From contig PMYD01000156.1 in NCBI GenBank assembly GCA_003171335.1, positions 1 through 38,075 of the forward strand: a stretch of 38,075 nt of DNA, read 5' to 3'. Within the stretch, counting starts at the first letter, position 1. Each line of letters begins with the position of its first letter. Position numbers and translations under genes: made by a program. This document shows positions 8,815-16,492 of the stretch, one piece after another. This DNA comes from Phycisphaerales bacterium. GTDB lineage: Bacteria; Planctomycetota; Phycisphaerae; SM23-33; FEN-1343. The notes beneath the pieces were generated by a model. That model was not told where the DNA came from. It ran no database searches and saw nothing but the letters and a program-made list of their open reading frames with translations.

Positions 8815-8908
8815 AATATTACTCAGTAATATGCGCATATTGTAATATTCTGCCGCAACTGATTGTGCTTGCAATGCTTGTGAATATTACTGCTGCGCAT
8901 AATATTAC
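8815..8908. repeat. AT-rich overlapping palindromes
   Basis: ATATTACT/AGTAATAT (8816-8832, one-base centre) overlaps the 14-base palindrome AATATGCGCATATT (8828-8841). Two further direct copies of AATATTACTG occur at 8883 and 8901. The block is unusually A+T-rich for this genome. No gene in it is convincing. Confidence 0.5.
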
Positions 8909-9249
8909 TGCCGAAAACTCGGAAAGTCAGCCCAGCTTGCCAGATGGCTTTTTCGCCAGCGAGACCTTCTTGGTCGATCCTGTCGCTCTTCGGTTGTCAA
9001 TAACTACCCGCGCTGTTTTCAAAAAAGGCGCACAGGCCCTCATCGGCCCGCCGGCATATAAGAACCGGGTAGCGCCTGCGCATGGGCAGGTTGTGCAACT
9101 ATTCCGTGGCTATCCTAACGCGAGATTCAGATATTGTCAAGATTGGTTTTGCAAAAAGGACCTTTGGAAGACCAGCGGCATGGGCCACTCCCCTCGTGAG
9201 TCGCCGCATTTCCTTGCAGCCCGTGCGGCCGCGCGATAAAACCAACGCC
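8909..9249. other. intergenic stretch without a recognisable gene
   Basis: A 153-codon open frame runs from 8778 to 9239, but its translation shows no family motif, no ribosome-binding site and mixed composition. I regard this stretch as degraded or non-coding accessory DNA. Confidence 0.4.
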
Positions 9250-9360
9250 ATGAACCCGCTGGAGACTTATCTTCAGGATTTGCGGGCGGTCCTAACGACG
9301 TCGCCCGGGAGACCGCCTTTCACGACCAGGTCCAGAACAGAGAAGAAGAATTCAGAGTGA
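9250..9360 (+). pseudogene. possible N-terminal remnant of a DNA methylase/restriction protein
   Basis: The ATG at 9250 opens MNPLETYLQDLRAVLTTS. This strongly resembles the 'LETYLxDLRxVxxxGxxxxETSYYPALxNLLN' beginning of large N6-adenine methylase/restriction proteins. After about 17 codons the expected 'ETSFY'-like continuation (VARETAFHD) lies in another frame, and that frame closes by about 9440. This fits a frameshifted, truncated leftover. The evidence is short and the call is tentative. Confidence 0.28.
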
Positions 9361-9409
9361 CTAGAATCTGCCTTGTACTATTCCTTCCATGTTTTCTGCG
9401 AAGAACCAT

Positions 9410-9438
9410 TTGCAAGACAGCCAAACGCGAGATATAAT
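9410..9438 (+). promoter_or_regulatory. sigma70-type promoter for the signalling cassette
   Basis: TTGCAA and a perfect TATAAT are separated by 17 bases. Initiation near 9445 would give a leader of about 94 bases before the sensor gene at 9539. It is the best-matched promoter in the window. Confidence 0.6.
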
Positions 9439-9538
9439 CGCCCCCGTCAAGGTCCGCTTTGACATAGCGAGTGGATCCAGGAACACGTCGACTGTTAAGC
9501 ACTTCGCCGTGGGGCAGAGGTAGTCAACGAGGAACAAT

Positions 9539-11293
9539 ATGACCCAGATGCAGGCCCGTCAAGATGATCATCTTTTGCGCGACATGCTTGATGATGCCGT
9601 CGTCAACAAGCTTCTGGACGCATTTGGACGGGTGTGTAGTGTTGGTGCCGGTTTCTTCACTCCCCAGGCCGAGAGAATCGGGACAGCTGCCCATCACAGC
9701 GCATTTTGCAGGCTTGTGAACTCTACGGCGGAGGGGCAGCTTCGCTGCGCTAAGTGTGACAAACGAAAGGCCGAAAGCGTCGAGAAGGATCCCCAGGCAA
9801 ACCAAATTCCGTATTTTTGCCATGCCGGGCTGATCGACATCTGCGTTGAAATCAGGGCGTTTGTCAAAGGGACCAACCGCCTCATTGGGTTTTTCTTTGC
9901 CGGGCAGGTGCTTTTCGAGGACGAAGAAAGGCCAAGCGCAGAAGACGTGGAATCCCTCCAAGCGTTGGCGAAAGACTGCCGGCTGGATTTCCGAAGTCTG
10001 CTGGCACATTACATGCGGGTGCCTCGCCTTTCTCGCGCGAGGATCGAAGAGATACGCAATCTCATGGTGTGTTTTGCCGATTTGGTTGGCGAGATGGTGC
10101 GAAAGAGAGCAGCCGCCTCGGCACTGCTCCTGGATATCATCAAGAACAGCAGCGAACGGACAGCAGTTGTCCAGGCGGTCCGCCGACATTTGGACCTTCC
10201 GGCCGTTTCGATCTTCATGGAGGGAAGCAGCATGGACCTCCAACCCCCGGGTCGGGTGTTTCTGGCCGCCACAACCTACGAGGAATTCCCTCCGGACATA
10301 TCTCTGCTGGTGAGGGAGAATCCACTGGACTACTCTTATGGCCCTGCCGAAGGTTTTACGGGTTGGGTTTACGATACCGGGCAAATGCTCTACGTACCGG
10401 ATTGCTGGAACCCGGAGTGCTATCCTGACAAGCCTTACAAACCCACCTGGTTGCATAAGGTGCGAGAAGTTCCAACGCTTCAGGCCGCTAGAGCGTTTCT
10501 AGGGGTGCCAATTCGCGGCAACAATGGCAGAACGGTCGGCGTCATTCGCGCCATACGTCTCAAAGGCGACAGGCCGGAAGACAAAGAGCCTTTCGCCGAG
10601 GATGAAAGAGAGCTTCTTAAAGGCGTTGCGCTACTCGTCAGCGCGGCGTTCCAGCGGGCGCAAGTAGCGGAGAAGCAAGTTGTGGCGCGGGCGACGGATC
10701 TGGAAATCATCAATAGCATGATGATGGGCGTCGCCTTGGCGAAGAGTTACTCAAGAGCTGCTCAGAGTATTCTTGATGCGGCCAGGCGGATGGTTCCCTG
10801 TGCCATCGGGCATCTCGTTCTAACTGGAGGAGTCGGAGGTGGTTCGGGCTTGCGAGTTGAAGCCAGTGGCCCCGACGATCTGAAAACGGAGCGGGATCTG
10901 CTAAATCAGGCGTATGCCGACCGCCGAGGAGTTGTGTTCTATGTTGTCCGTACCGGCAAATCGTTCTGTGGAAACGTGCCAGAAGACGCAGAGAAGCTGG
11001 GCATCAACTACGTTAAATGCCGCGGGGGCATTCGATCCGAACTCACCGTACCGATCTTCCCGGCAAACAGGACAAGACCAGAAGGGGCAATCAACCTCGA
11101 GAGCGACAGGCCAGATGCATTCAGCGAAGAGGATCTCAAGAGGCTGGAGTTGTTTGCCAACTACGCGGGCGTGACATTGCACAATGTCAGGCACATGCAG
11201 CTTAGCCGAAACATCATAGCGAACGGGGCGAGTTGGTTTGATAAAGCGGCGCAGGCACTTGAGGTCCTTCTGCCGCGGTCGGAGCAAACATGA
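9539..11293 (+). CDS. PocR-GAF-GAF sensor protein (first gene of signalling cassette)
   Basis: A 584-residue cytosolic protein. Residues about 12-180 form a PocR ligand-binding domain. It shows the Cys arrangement C57, C70-x2-C73 and C94 (GQLRCAKCDKRKAE, YFCHAGLID) followed by RLIGFFFAGQVLF. PocR domains bind small organic ligands in corrinoid and propanediol regulators and in many sensors. Two GAF domains follow, about 190-365 (containing EGFTGWVYDTGQMLYVPD and ARAFLGVPIR) and 395-560 (SELTVPIFP, GAINLESDRPDAFSEEDL). There is no kinase or DNA-binding domain in the chain. GAGGA lies five bases before the ATG. The stop overlaps the next start as ATGA, so the sensor is translationally coupled to the HATPase gene and probably feeds it. 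Base use is more A+T-rich than in the flanks. Confidence 0.88.
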   Translation: MTQMQARQDDHLLRDMLDDAVVNKLLDAFGRVCSVGAGFFTPQAERIGTAAHHSAFCRLVNSTAEGQLRCAKCDKRKAESVEKDPQANQIPYFCHAGLIDICVEIRAFVKGTNRLIGFFFAGQVLFEDEERPSAEDVESLQALAKDCRLDFRSLLAHYMRVPRLSRARIEEIRNLMVCFADLVGEMVRKRAAASALLLDIIKNSSERTAVVQAVRRHLDLPAVSIFMEGSSMDLQPPGRVFLAATTYEEFPPDISLLVRENPLDYSYGPAEGFTGWVYDTGQMLYVPDCWNPECYPDKPYKPTWLHKVREVPTLQAARAFLGVPIRGNNGRTVGVIRAIRLKGDRPEDKEPFAEDERELLKGVALLVSAAFQRAQVAEKQVVARATDLEIINSMMMGVALAKSYSRAAQSILDAARRMVPCAIGHLVLTGGVGGGSGLRVEASGPDDLKTERDLLNQAYADRRGVVFYVVRTGKSFCGNVPEDAEKLGINYVKCRGGIRSELTVPIFPANRTRPEGAINLESDRPDAFSEEDLKRLELFANYAGVTLHNVRHMQLSRNIIANGASWFDKAAQALEVLLPRSEQT

Positions 11294-11925
11294 CTGTGAG
11301 ATGCGGCTACAAACAAAACGAACGCCTTATAGAGGCCATCCATAATCTTGAGCGGCTTGAAAGGGTCGATGCGAATTCCATAAATGATGCTCTTGTCATA
11401 TTTGCAAGTCTGCGCGCGTATCGGGCCGTGTTCGAACAACTCAAAAATGCTGAATCCATGCACCTGGAACTGGAATCGCTCCGAGAGAACGTCGACCAAA
11501 TAGTCCAAGAACTGCCCGCCTTCAGCGATGCTCGGCAATTGGTGACCAATGACATCCCCGCGGACCTAATGTTATCGACTGTGTGGTCCATACTGCAATT
11601 CGTCTTACGGCAATTGCTCTGCAACGCGGTAGCTGCCGCGTTGAAGGTCCCCGGACAAGTGACCGTCTCCGCCACGATCGAAGAAGACAGTCAGGCTAGG
11701 TATTGCCGCATCTCCATCACCAACCCAGGCACGCTATCGCCGGCCATGCGCGATAGCATCTTGCAGCGACAGCCGGTTCTCAGGCAAGACGGCCAGTATG
11801 GTACCGGCTTGCTGGCAGCGGGTGAGTTGCTCGGCGTGCTGCGGGGTCACTTGCAGTATCCCAAGACAGCCCCGGGCGTCGTCCAAGCGGCAGCTTTGCT
11901 CACACTTGGCGGAGATCAGACATGA
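11290..11925 (+). CDS. stand-alone histidine-kinase-type ATPase (HATPase_c) protein
   Basis: A 211-residue soluble protein. Residues 1-90 are two or more helices that could dimerise. Residues about 95-205 carry a GHKL ATPase fold: N-box LRQLLCNAVAAALK (Asn112), a G1-like box ISITNPG (Asn-Pro-Gly where many kinases have Asp-x-Gly), and G2 box GQYGTGLLAAGELLG. LytS-type kinases also tolerate Asn here, so ATP binding is plausible. No canonical phospho-acceptor H-box is evident; His18 in AIHNLERL is the only candidate in the helical part. It overlaps the sensor by ATGA upstream and the receiver gene by ATGA downstream, and has its own GGAG. I infer a split histidine kinase whose sensing part is the PocR-GAF protein. 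Confidence 0.72.
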   Translation: MTVRCGYKQNERLIEAIHNLERLERVDANSINDALVIFASLRAYRAVFEQLKNAESMHLELESLRENVDQIVQELPAFSDARQLVTNDIPADLMLSTVWSILQFVLRQLLCNAVAAALKVPGQVTVSATIEEDSQARYCRISITNPGTLSPAMRDSILQRQPVLRQDGQYGTGLLAAGELLGVLRGHLQYPKTAPGVVQAAALLTLGGDQT

Positions 11926-12521
11926 GAATCCTTTTGATTGACGATAACGACAAGTTCCGCAGGGAACTCCAGGCATGGCTTACCGATACACTCAAGCATA
12001 GCGTCGCCGTTGCGAGCAGCATTGATGCTGCGCATGAGCAACTCGGGAACGACCGCTATCATGTGATTCTGCTAGATGGCCGTTTACGCAACCATGAGAC
12101 CGACCAAGTGGATAGCAATTCTGAAGGCGGTCTAACAGTCATGAGCATGATGTCCCCAAGCAAAATCCGGAAAACCATTTGGATGACCGCGCACGACCTT
12201 GATGACGTGAGTGAGCCAGTGCTCCGAGGCTGCAATCGCTTGGTCTTTAAGCGCTGGATTGACCCCCAGACGCAGCCGGCTGATGAATTCCACCGGAAGC
12301 TCGAAGGTCATTTGGCACGCATAGCTGCCAGGCAATGGGGCACGTTTACGACGATCCTGTGCTGCTTGGCGGTCGTGGTGACAGGCGCGAGTGTCGTCTG
12401 GCAGATATTCCAGCACTTCACGCCGGTTTTGCTCGGTGCCCTGATCGGCATAACAATGAATGTCATTTCTTTTGTGGCATTCCTGACCGGTGTGCCACCC
12501 CACCGTCTCTGTCGCCGATGA
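11922..12521 (+). CDS. membrane-anchored receiver-domain protein (REC plus two TM helices)
   Basis: A 199-residue protein. Residues 1-115 are a complete receiver domain: acidic pair Asp7-Asp8 (ILLIDDND), phospho-acceptor Asp52 (VILLDGRL), Thr89 (IWMTAHD) and Lys110 (LVFKRW). A linker helix leads to two membrane helices, about 142-163 (TILCCLAVVVTGASVVW) and 168-189 (VLLGALIGITMNVISFVAF), joined by a very short turn. There is no DNA-binding or enzymatic output domain. GGAG precedes the start, which overlaps the HATPase stop. Receivers fused to a C-terminal membrane hairpin are uncommon. The output is therefore likely to act in or at the membrane, which is inference. Confidence 0.8.
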   Translation: MRILLIDDNDKFRRELQAWLTDTLKHSVAVASSIDAAHEQLGNDRYHVILLDGRLRNHETDQVDSNSEGGLTVMSMMSPSKIRKTIWMTAHDLDDVSEPVLRGCNRLVFKRWIDPQTQPADEFHRKLEGHLARIAARQWGTFTTILCCLAVVVTGASVVWQIFQHFTPVLLGALIGITMNVISFVAFLTGVPPHRLCRR

Positions 12522-12604
12522 CGTACGCGAAGCGGGGAGCCGGTTTTCATGCTCCCATGATATGGGTTGCCCTTGCACTGCCGAAAGAGACACTATCGGC
12601 TTGC

Positions 12605-12838
12605 TTATTCTGACCCATCCGCCGCCTCAAATCGATATCCCTGGCGGATAGTGCGGATGAAGCCTGGCCCGGCCGGCTGGCCCTCCAGCTTGGCGCGGAG
12701 CGTCTTGATGCAGCGGTCGACACTGCGGCGGGTGACGAAAACACCGTGGCCCCAGATGTGGTCGAGAATGTGGTCGCGGGTGAGCGCGCGGCCGGGGTTC
12801 GCCGCCAGCCAGCAGGCAGAGAAATCCTCCCGCTTCTT
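12605..12838 (-). pseudogene. C-terminal stump of an OmpR/PhoB-type winged-helix response regulator
   Basis: An open 77-codon frame on the minus strand. It reads LAANPGRALTRDHILDHIWG, then FVTRRSVDRCIKTLRAKLEG and FIRTIRQGYRF before a stop. This is the second half of a Trans_reg_C winged helix: recognition helix, wing hairpin and the terminal 'GYRF'. Upstream a stop codon and an intergenic repeat replace the rest of the domain and the whole receiver. No start codon or ribosome-binding site is present, so the gene is broken. It faces the signalling cassette tail-to-tail. Confidence 0.75.
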
Positions 12839-13035
12839 TCAGCCCCGATGGGGCGAGATCATAAAGCCCATGGCAAGCGCAGCGTCGCCCTGGGTGCAAG
12901 CATTCGCGTGCGTTGAGCCCTGAAGGGGCGCAATAATTATGTCGCCCTTTAAGGGCTTGGGATTCGGGGGCCTCCGTTCCCAGGGCGGCGCTACGCTCTG
13001 CCCTGGGCTGCCCTATTCAGGCCTTTCAGGCCTGC
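12839..13035. repeat. composite intergenic hairpin repeat element
   Basis: A chain of hairpins: GCCCC/GGGGC at the left end; a long stem AGCCCTGAAGGGGCG against CGCCCTTTAAGGGCTT (12916-12958); then CCCAGGGC/GCCCTGGG (12979-13007); then a doubled CAGGCCT. The left end abuts the truncated winged-helix frame exactly, as if the element replaced or interrupted it. It looks like a dispersed non-coding repeat; only this copy lies in the window. Confidence 0.6.
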
Positions 13036-13128
13036 GAACCTGCATCAACTCTAACTGAAACGACGCCAATTCAAACCGGAATACGAACAACACCCGAACT
13101 CTCGCCCATCCCTCCCGCCGCTCGGCAC

Positions 13129-13157
13129 TTGGCAAGACACCCCCAAATGCCGATAAT
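13129..13157 (+). promoter_or_regulatory. candidate promoter very close to the PgpH-type start
   Basis: TTGGCA and GATAAT are 17 bases apart. Initiation would fall at about 13163-13165, only four to six bases before the ATG at 13169, predicting a leaderless or nearly leaderless mRNA. Confidence 0.42.
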
Positions 13158-13168
13158 ATCTAAGTTCT

Positions 13169-15442
13169 ATGTGGCCGTTCAGGCAGAAAATTCGACAGCG
13201 CCGGCTGGAGGTCCGGAAGAATATTCCGACCCAGCGTGGCGCGGCGTGGCGCCAGTTCGTCAAGGTGGGCGGGCCGGCCAGCGTGGCCATTGCCTTGTGG
13301 TTCTTCGCGCTGGCGGCTGCGTTGGCGGTCTGGCCGGTGGAGGATTTCCCGTATCAAGCGGGCCAGACCGCGCCCAAGAAATTCGCCCGCGTGGCCTTTC
13401 AAGCCCTGGACAGAGACGCCACGCAAAAGGCCCGCGAGGATGCCGGCAACCGCGTGCCGGTGACGTACATCTGCAACGAGACCTTCCTTGATGATCTCGA
13501 AACCCAGCTCCGCAACCTGCCCGCCCAGTTCAAGACCATCGACTCGGTCGACAAGCTCAGCGAGGACATTCGCCGGCAGTTACAGGTGGAGACGTTGGCC
13601 CAGGTCCGCGCCTTCGACCGGTTTGCGGCCGGCCCGGATGCCGCGCGCTGGCAGAATGCCGTCTGGGTGGCCGTGGCGGAGCTGGGCGGGCGCGTGATCC
13701 TTTCGCCCAAGGACCTGGAAGAGAGCCAGCCCTACGGCTCGCGAAAGGTGGAGCTGCTGCGGACGGGCATGGCGCCCGTGGAGCGGCTGCCCGGGCCGAT
13801 CGTCTCCACCAGCGACCCCGGCGACGCCATCGTGCGGGCGGTGGAACCCTTCAAATCGCTGGGCGACGACGTGTACCAGCGCGTGCGGATGTACGTGCAG
13901 AATTCGATCGTGTCCGGCCGGCGGCCGACGTACCGCCTGGACGCCGTGCGAACGCAGCAGGCCATTGATGATGCCCGCAGTGCCGTCGCCCCGGTCATGC
14001 AGCATTACCTGGCCGACTCGGTGGTGTTCAAGGGCGGCGTGGTCGAGAAGTCCGACCTGGAGACGCTGGCCGCCGAGTACTGGGCCTGGAAAGATTACCT
14101 GGCCCAGATCGACCCGCTGTACGCGCTGCGAATCTCCGCCGGCCGCGCGGGAGCGGCCCTGCTGGTGGTGGTGGCCCTGGCCGGCTATATCGTGCTGTAC
14201 CAGCCGCGGATCATCCGCAAACACCTGCGCGGCGTGGCCCTCTCGGCGCTGATGCTGCTGATGCTCGGGTTGGCCAAGCTGATGGTCCAGTGGGCCGGCT
14301 GGCCGGCGTACCTGGCCGTCGGCACGGCCACGATGGGCGCGGTGATCGTCACCATCGCGTATGACCGCCGGTTCGCCCTGGCCACCGGCGCGCTGCTGTC
14401 GCTGCTGATGGTGCTGATGCTCCGCCAGGACATGGGCTTTTTGCTGACCCTGCTGGCGCCGGTGACGGTGAGCGTGCTGCTGCTGCGGGAAGTCCGCACG
14501 CGCTCCAAGCTCATCGAGGTGGGCGCGTTTGCCGCCATCGCGGCCTTCCTGACGGCGGCCCTGACGCAGCTTGCCGGCGGAAGGCGGCTGGAAACCTCGC
14601 TCATCGCCGACTGCGGCTGGGCCGGCGGGGCCGTCATCGCCGTGGGCTTCCTCACGCAGGGCCTGCTGCCGCTGATCGAGCACGCCTTCCGCATCGCCAC
14701 GTCGATGACGCTCTTGGAATGGTGCGACGCCAACAAGAAGCTGCTCAAGCGGCTGGCCATCGAGGCCCCCGGCACGTACAACCACTCGCTGCTGCTGGGC
14801 ACGCTGTGCGAGGCCGCCGCCGAGTCGATCGGCGCCCGCGGCCTTTTGGCCCGGGTGGGCGCGTACTACCACGACATCGGCAAGATCAACAAGCCCGAAT
14901 ATTTCGTGGAAAACCAGTTCGACAGCCCCTCCAAGCACGCCAAACTCTCCCCCGCCATGAGCCTGCTGATTATCACCGGGCACGTGAAGGACGGGTTGGA
15001 AATGGCCCGCGAGTACGGCCTGCCGCCGGTGCTGTACGAGTTCATCACCAGCCACCACGGCACCACGCTGGTGCAATATTTCTACCACGCCGCCACCGAG
15101 CAACACCGCCACGCGGGCACCGACCGGCTGCCGGAGGAAATCGAGTTTCGCTACCCCGGCCCCAAGCCGCGCAGCAAGGAAGTGGCCATCCTCATGCTGG
15201 CCGATGCGACGGAGTCGGCGGTGCGGGCCATGTCGGACCCCACGCCCAACCGCATCGAGGCCCAGGCCCACGCCATCGTCACCGCGCGGCTGATGGATGG
15301 CCAGCTCGATGAGTGCGACCTGACGCTCCGCGAGGTGCACCAGATCGAGGATTCGCTGGTCAAGAGCCTGTGCGGCATGTACCACGGCCGCATCGCGTAT
15401 CCCAGCGCGGAGAGGCAGACCCGGACAGCGGCCAGGGCGTGA
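13169..15442 (+). CDS. pgpH: 7TM-HD family c-di-AMP phosphodiesterase (PgpH/YqfF type)
   Basis: A 757-residue membrane enzyme. One N-terminal membrane helix (about 38-56) is followed by a large extracytoplasmic 7TMR-HDED domain (about 60-320). Next come seven membrane helices (about 328-525) and a cytoplasmic HD phosphohydrolase domain. HD ligands are visible: PGTYNHSLLLG (His539), GAYYHDIGKINKP (His568-Asp569), the later ITGHVKDG and ITSHHGTTL histidines, and LMLADATESAVRA (Asp). Characterised family members hydrolyse cyclic di-AMP to pApA. The length and domain order are standard. No Shine-Dalgarno is obvious, consistent with the promoter almost abutting the start. In many bacteria ybeY lies next to this gene; here ybeY is about 2.4 kb away on the other strand. 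Confidence 0.93.
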   Translation: MWPFRQKIRQRRLEVRKNIPTQRGAAWRQFVKVGGPASVAIALWFFALAAALAVWPVEDFPYQAGQTAPKKFARVAFQALDRDATQKAREDAGNRVPVTYICNETFLDDLETQLRNLPAQFKTIDSVDKLSEDIRRQLQVETLAQVRAFDRFAAGPDAARWQNAVWVAVAELGGRVILSPKDLEESQPYGSRKVELLRTGMAPVERLPGPIVSTSDPGDAIVRAVEPFKSLGDDVYQRVRMYVQNSIVSGRRPTYRLDAVRTQQAIDDARSAVAPVMQHYLADSVVFKGGVVEKSDLETLAAEYWAWKDYLAQIDPLYALRISAGRAGAALLVVVALAGYIVLYQPRIIRKHLRGVALSALMLLMLGLAKLMVQWAGWPAYLAVGTATMGAVIVTIAYDRRFALATGALLSLLMVLMLRQDMGFLLTLLAPVTVSVLLLREVRTRSKLIEVGAFAAIAAFLTAALTQLAGGRRLETSLIADCGWAGGAVIAVGFLTQGLLPLIEHAFRIATSMTLLEWCDANKKLLKRLAIEAPGTYNHSLLLGTLCEAAAESIGARGLLARVGAYYHDIGKINKPEYFVENQFDSPSKHAKLSPAMSLLIITGHVKDGLEMAREYGLPPVLYEFITSHHGTTLVQYFYHAATEQHRHAGTDRLPEEIEFRYPGPKPRSKEVAILMLADATESAVRAMSDPTPNRIEAQAHAIVTARLMDGQLDECDLTLREVHQIEDSLVKSLCGMYHGRIAYPSAERQTRTAARA

Positions 15443-15477
15443 ATTGGACGTCCTTGCGGAAGCGGGGACGAAGAAAG

Positions 15478-15640
15478 GCCAAATCCCAAACCAGCGGTTC
15501 GACCACCCTGAGCGGTTCGGCCGTGAGCGGCTCACCGTCGAACGGCTCACCGCCGAAGAGGGCCAAATCCCAAGTTCCAAACGCAACCGGCTTTGCGCCC
15601 CCCCCAATGAATTCCAAGCTCCAGATTCCAAACCCAGGCA
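15478..15640. repeat. dispersed-type repeat with GCCAAATCCCAA units
   Basis: GCCAAATCCCAA occurs at 15478 and 15562, with related 'CCAAGTTCCAAA' and 'CCAAGCTCCAGATTCCAAA' stretches after it. Between them lies a GAGCGG/CGGCTCAC-rich block that includes the palindrome GTGAGCGGCTCAC (15523-15535). No gene is supported in this 316-base gap apart from the promoter at its right end. Confidence 0.45.
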
Positions 15641-15673
15641 TCACCCTTTTAGAATTTGGGAGCGGTATTCGCG

Positions 15674-15702
15674 TTGACGCCGTGGCCATGCCGTGCTATA
15701 GT
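15674..15702 (+). promoter_or_regulatory. sigma70-type promoter for the PEP-CTERM gene
   Basis: TTGACG and TATAGT are separated by 17 bases, with initiation near 15709 and a leader of about 50 bases ending in a GGAG-containing purine tract before the ATG at 15759. Confidence 0.58.
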
Positions 15703-15758
15703 TTGGCGGATATATCGAAGCAATCTGACGCTGGAAAAAGGGAGAAGGAGAAGCGGGG

Positions 15759-16409
15759 ATGAAGACACTTCTTGGGGTGGTCCTTTTGTTGTCTCTTTCA
15801 CTGTCGACCACACAGGCGGGGATGGTCAACCTGGACCTTCAGACCGACCAAGCGACCGGGACATGGGTGCTTCAGGCCATTGTGTCGCAGGCCGACAACG
15901 CGGGTCTGTGCGCGGTAATGGTTGACTTGACGGGCATCGACACGGCACACCTGGTGGCCCAGGCGCAAGGGTTCAACTCCTATGGCGGACCGCTGGATTC
16001 ATCCACGTATGAGGTGATCGCCTCACAAAACGTGCTCCTGGGTGGGCAGGCCATGGTCTACGGCGCCGGCCAGCAGACCGGCGTGCCCATGCGGCTGTTT
16101 GAAGGAACCTATTCCACTGGCACGCCCAGCTTCACCGACGAAAAGGCGGCGACGGTCTTCGACTCGGCCGATTCGGTGGAGGTGTTTTCGGCTGATATCG
16201 GGCTGTTCGGCTCGATGCTGGGCTCCACGGCAGCCCCGACGGGCTATTCCAACACCATCACGCTGGCTGCGAGCAACGGCCAAGTGTGGTTCGGCATTGA
16301 GGAGGCGCCCATTCCACCGGCGGTCCCGGTGCCGGCCTCGGTGGTTCTGGGGGTGCTGGGCCTGGGGATAGTTTCAAGGCTGAGGCGCCAGGTCGCCAAA
16401 GTGAAATAG
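15759..16409 (+). CDS. PEP-CTERM-type exported protein
   Basis: A 216-residue protein. Residues 1-20 are a signal peptide (TLLGVVLLLSLSLSTTQA). The mature part is a beta-rich domain of unknown function. Some segments (IDTAHLVAQAQGFNSYGG) recall cohesin-like or surface proteins of planctomycetes, but no named domain is certain. The C-terminus has the tripartite sorting signal: VPVPAS, a hydrophobic helix VVLGVLGLGIVS, and basic RLRRQ. Val replaces the usual Glu of 'PEP'. Such proteins are processed at the membrane by an exosortase and end on the surface or in an exopolysaccharide matrix. No exosortase gene is present here. It is 84 bases upstream of the dockerin protein and probably cotranscribed with it. 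Confidence 0.78.
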   Translation: MKTLLGVVLLLSLSLSTTQAGMVNLDLQTDQATGTWVLQAIVSQADNAGLCAVMVDLTGIDTAHLVAQAQGFNSYGGPLDSSTYEVIASQNVLLGGQAMVYGAGQQTGVPMRLFEGTYSTGTPSFTDEKAATVFDSADSVEVFSADIGLFGSMLGSTAAPTGYSNTITLAASNGQVWFGIEEAPIPPAVPVPASVVLGVLGLGIVSRLRRQVAKVK

Positions 16410-16492
16410 CGTGGCGCCGACAGACCGGCCGAACAAAGCGGCCGTGCGGGGTTTCACTAAGAACTGAGTGCCCAATCATGGGGAGAACTGCG

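Noticed and set aside
8900-8908. TAATATTAC, identical to the nick site of geminivirus-type rolling-circle origins
   Set aside because: A nine-base match inside a repetitive AT-rich patch, with no Rep-like gene nearby; most likely chance.
8778-9239. 153-codon open frame in the gap after the DUF4145-like gene
   Set aside because: No family resemblance, no Shine-Dalgarno, and it runs through the AT-rich palindromes.
13580-15631. 683-codon open frame antisense to the PgpH-type gene
   Set aside because: High-GC antisense shadow: His/Gly/Arg-rich translation without motifs, opposite an unmistakable enzyme.
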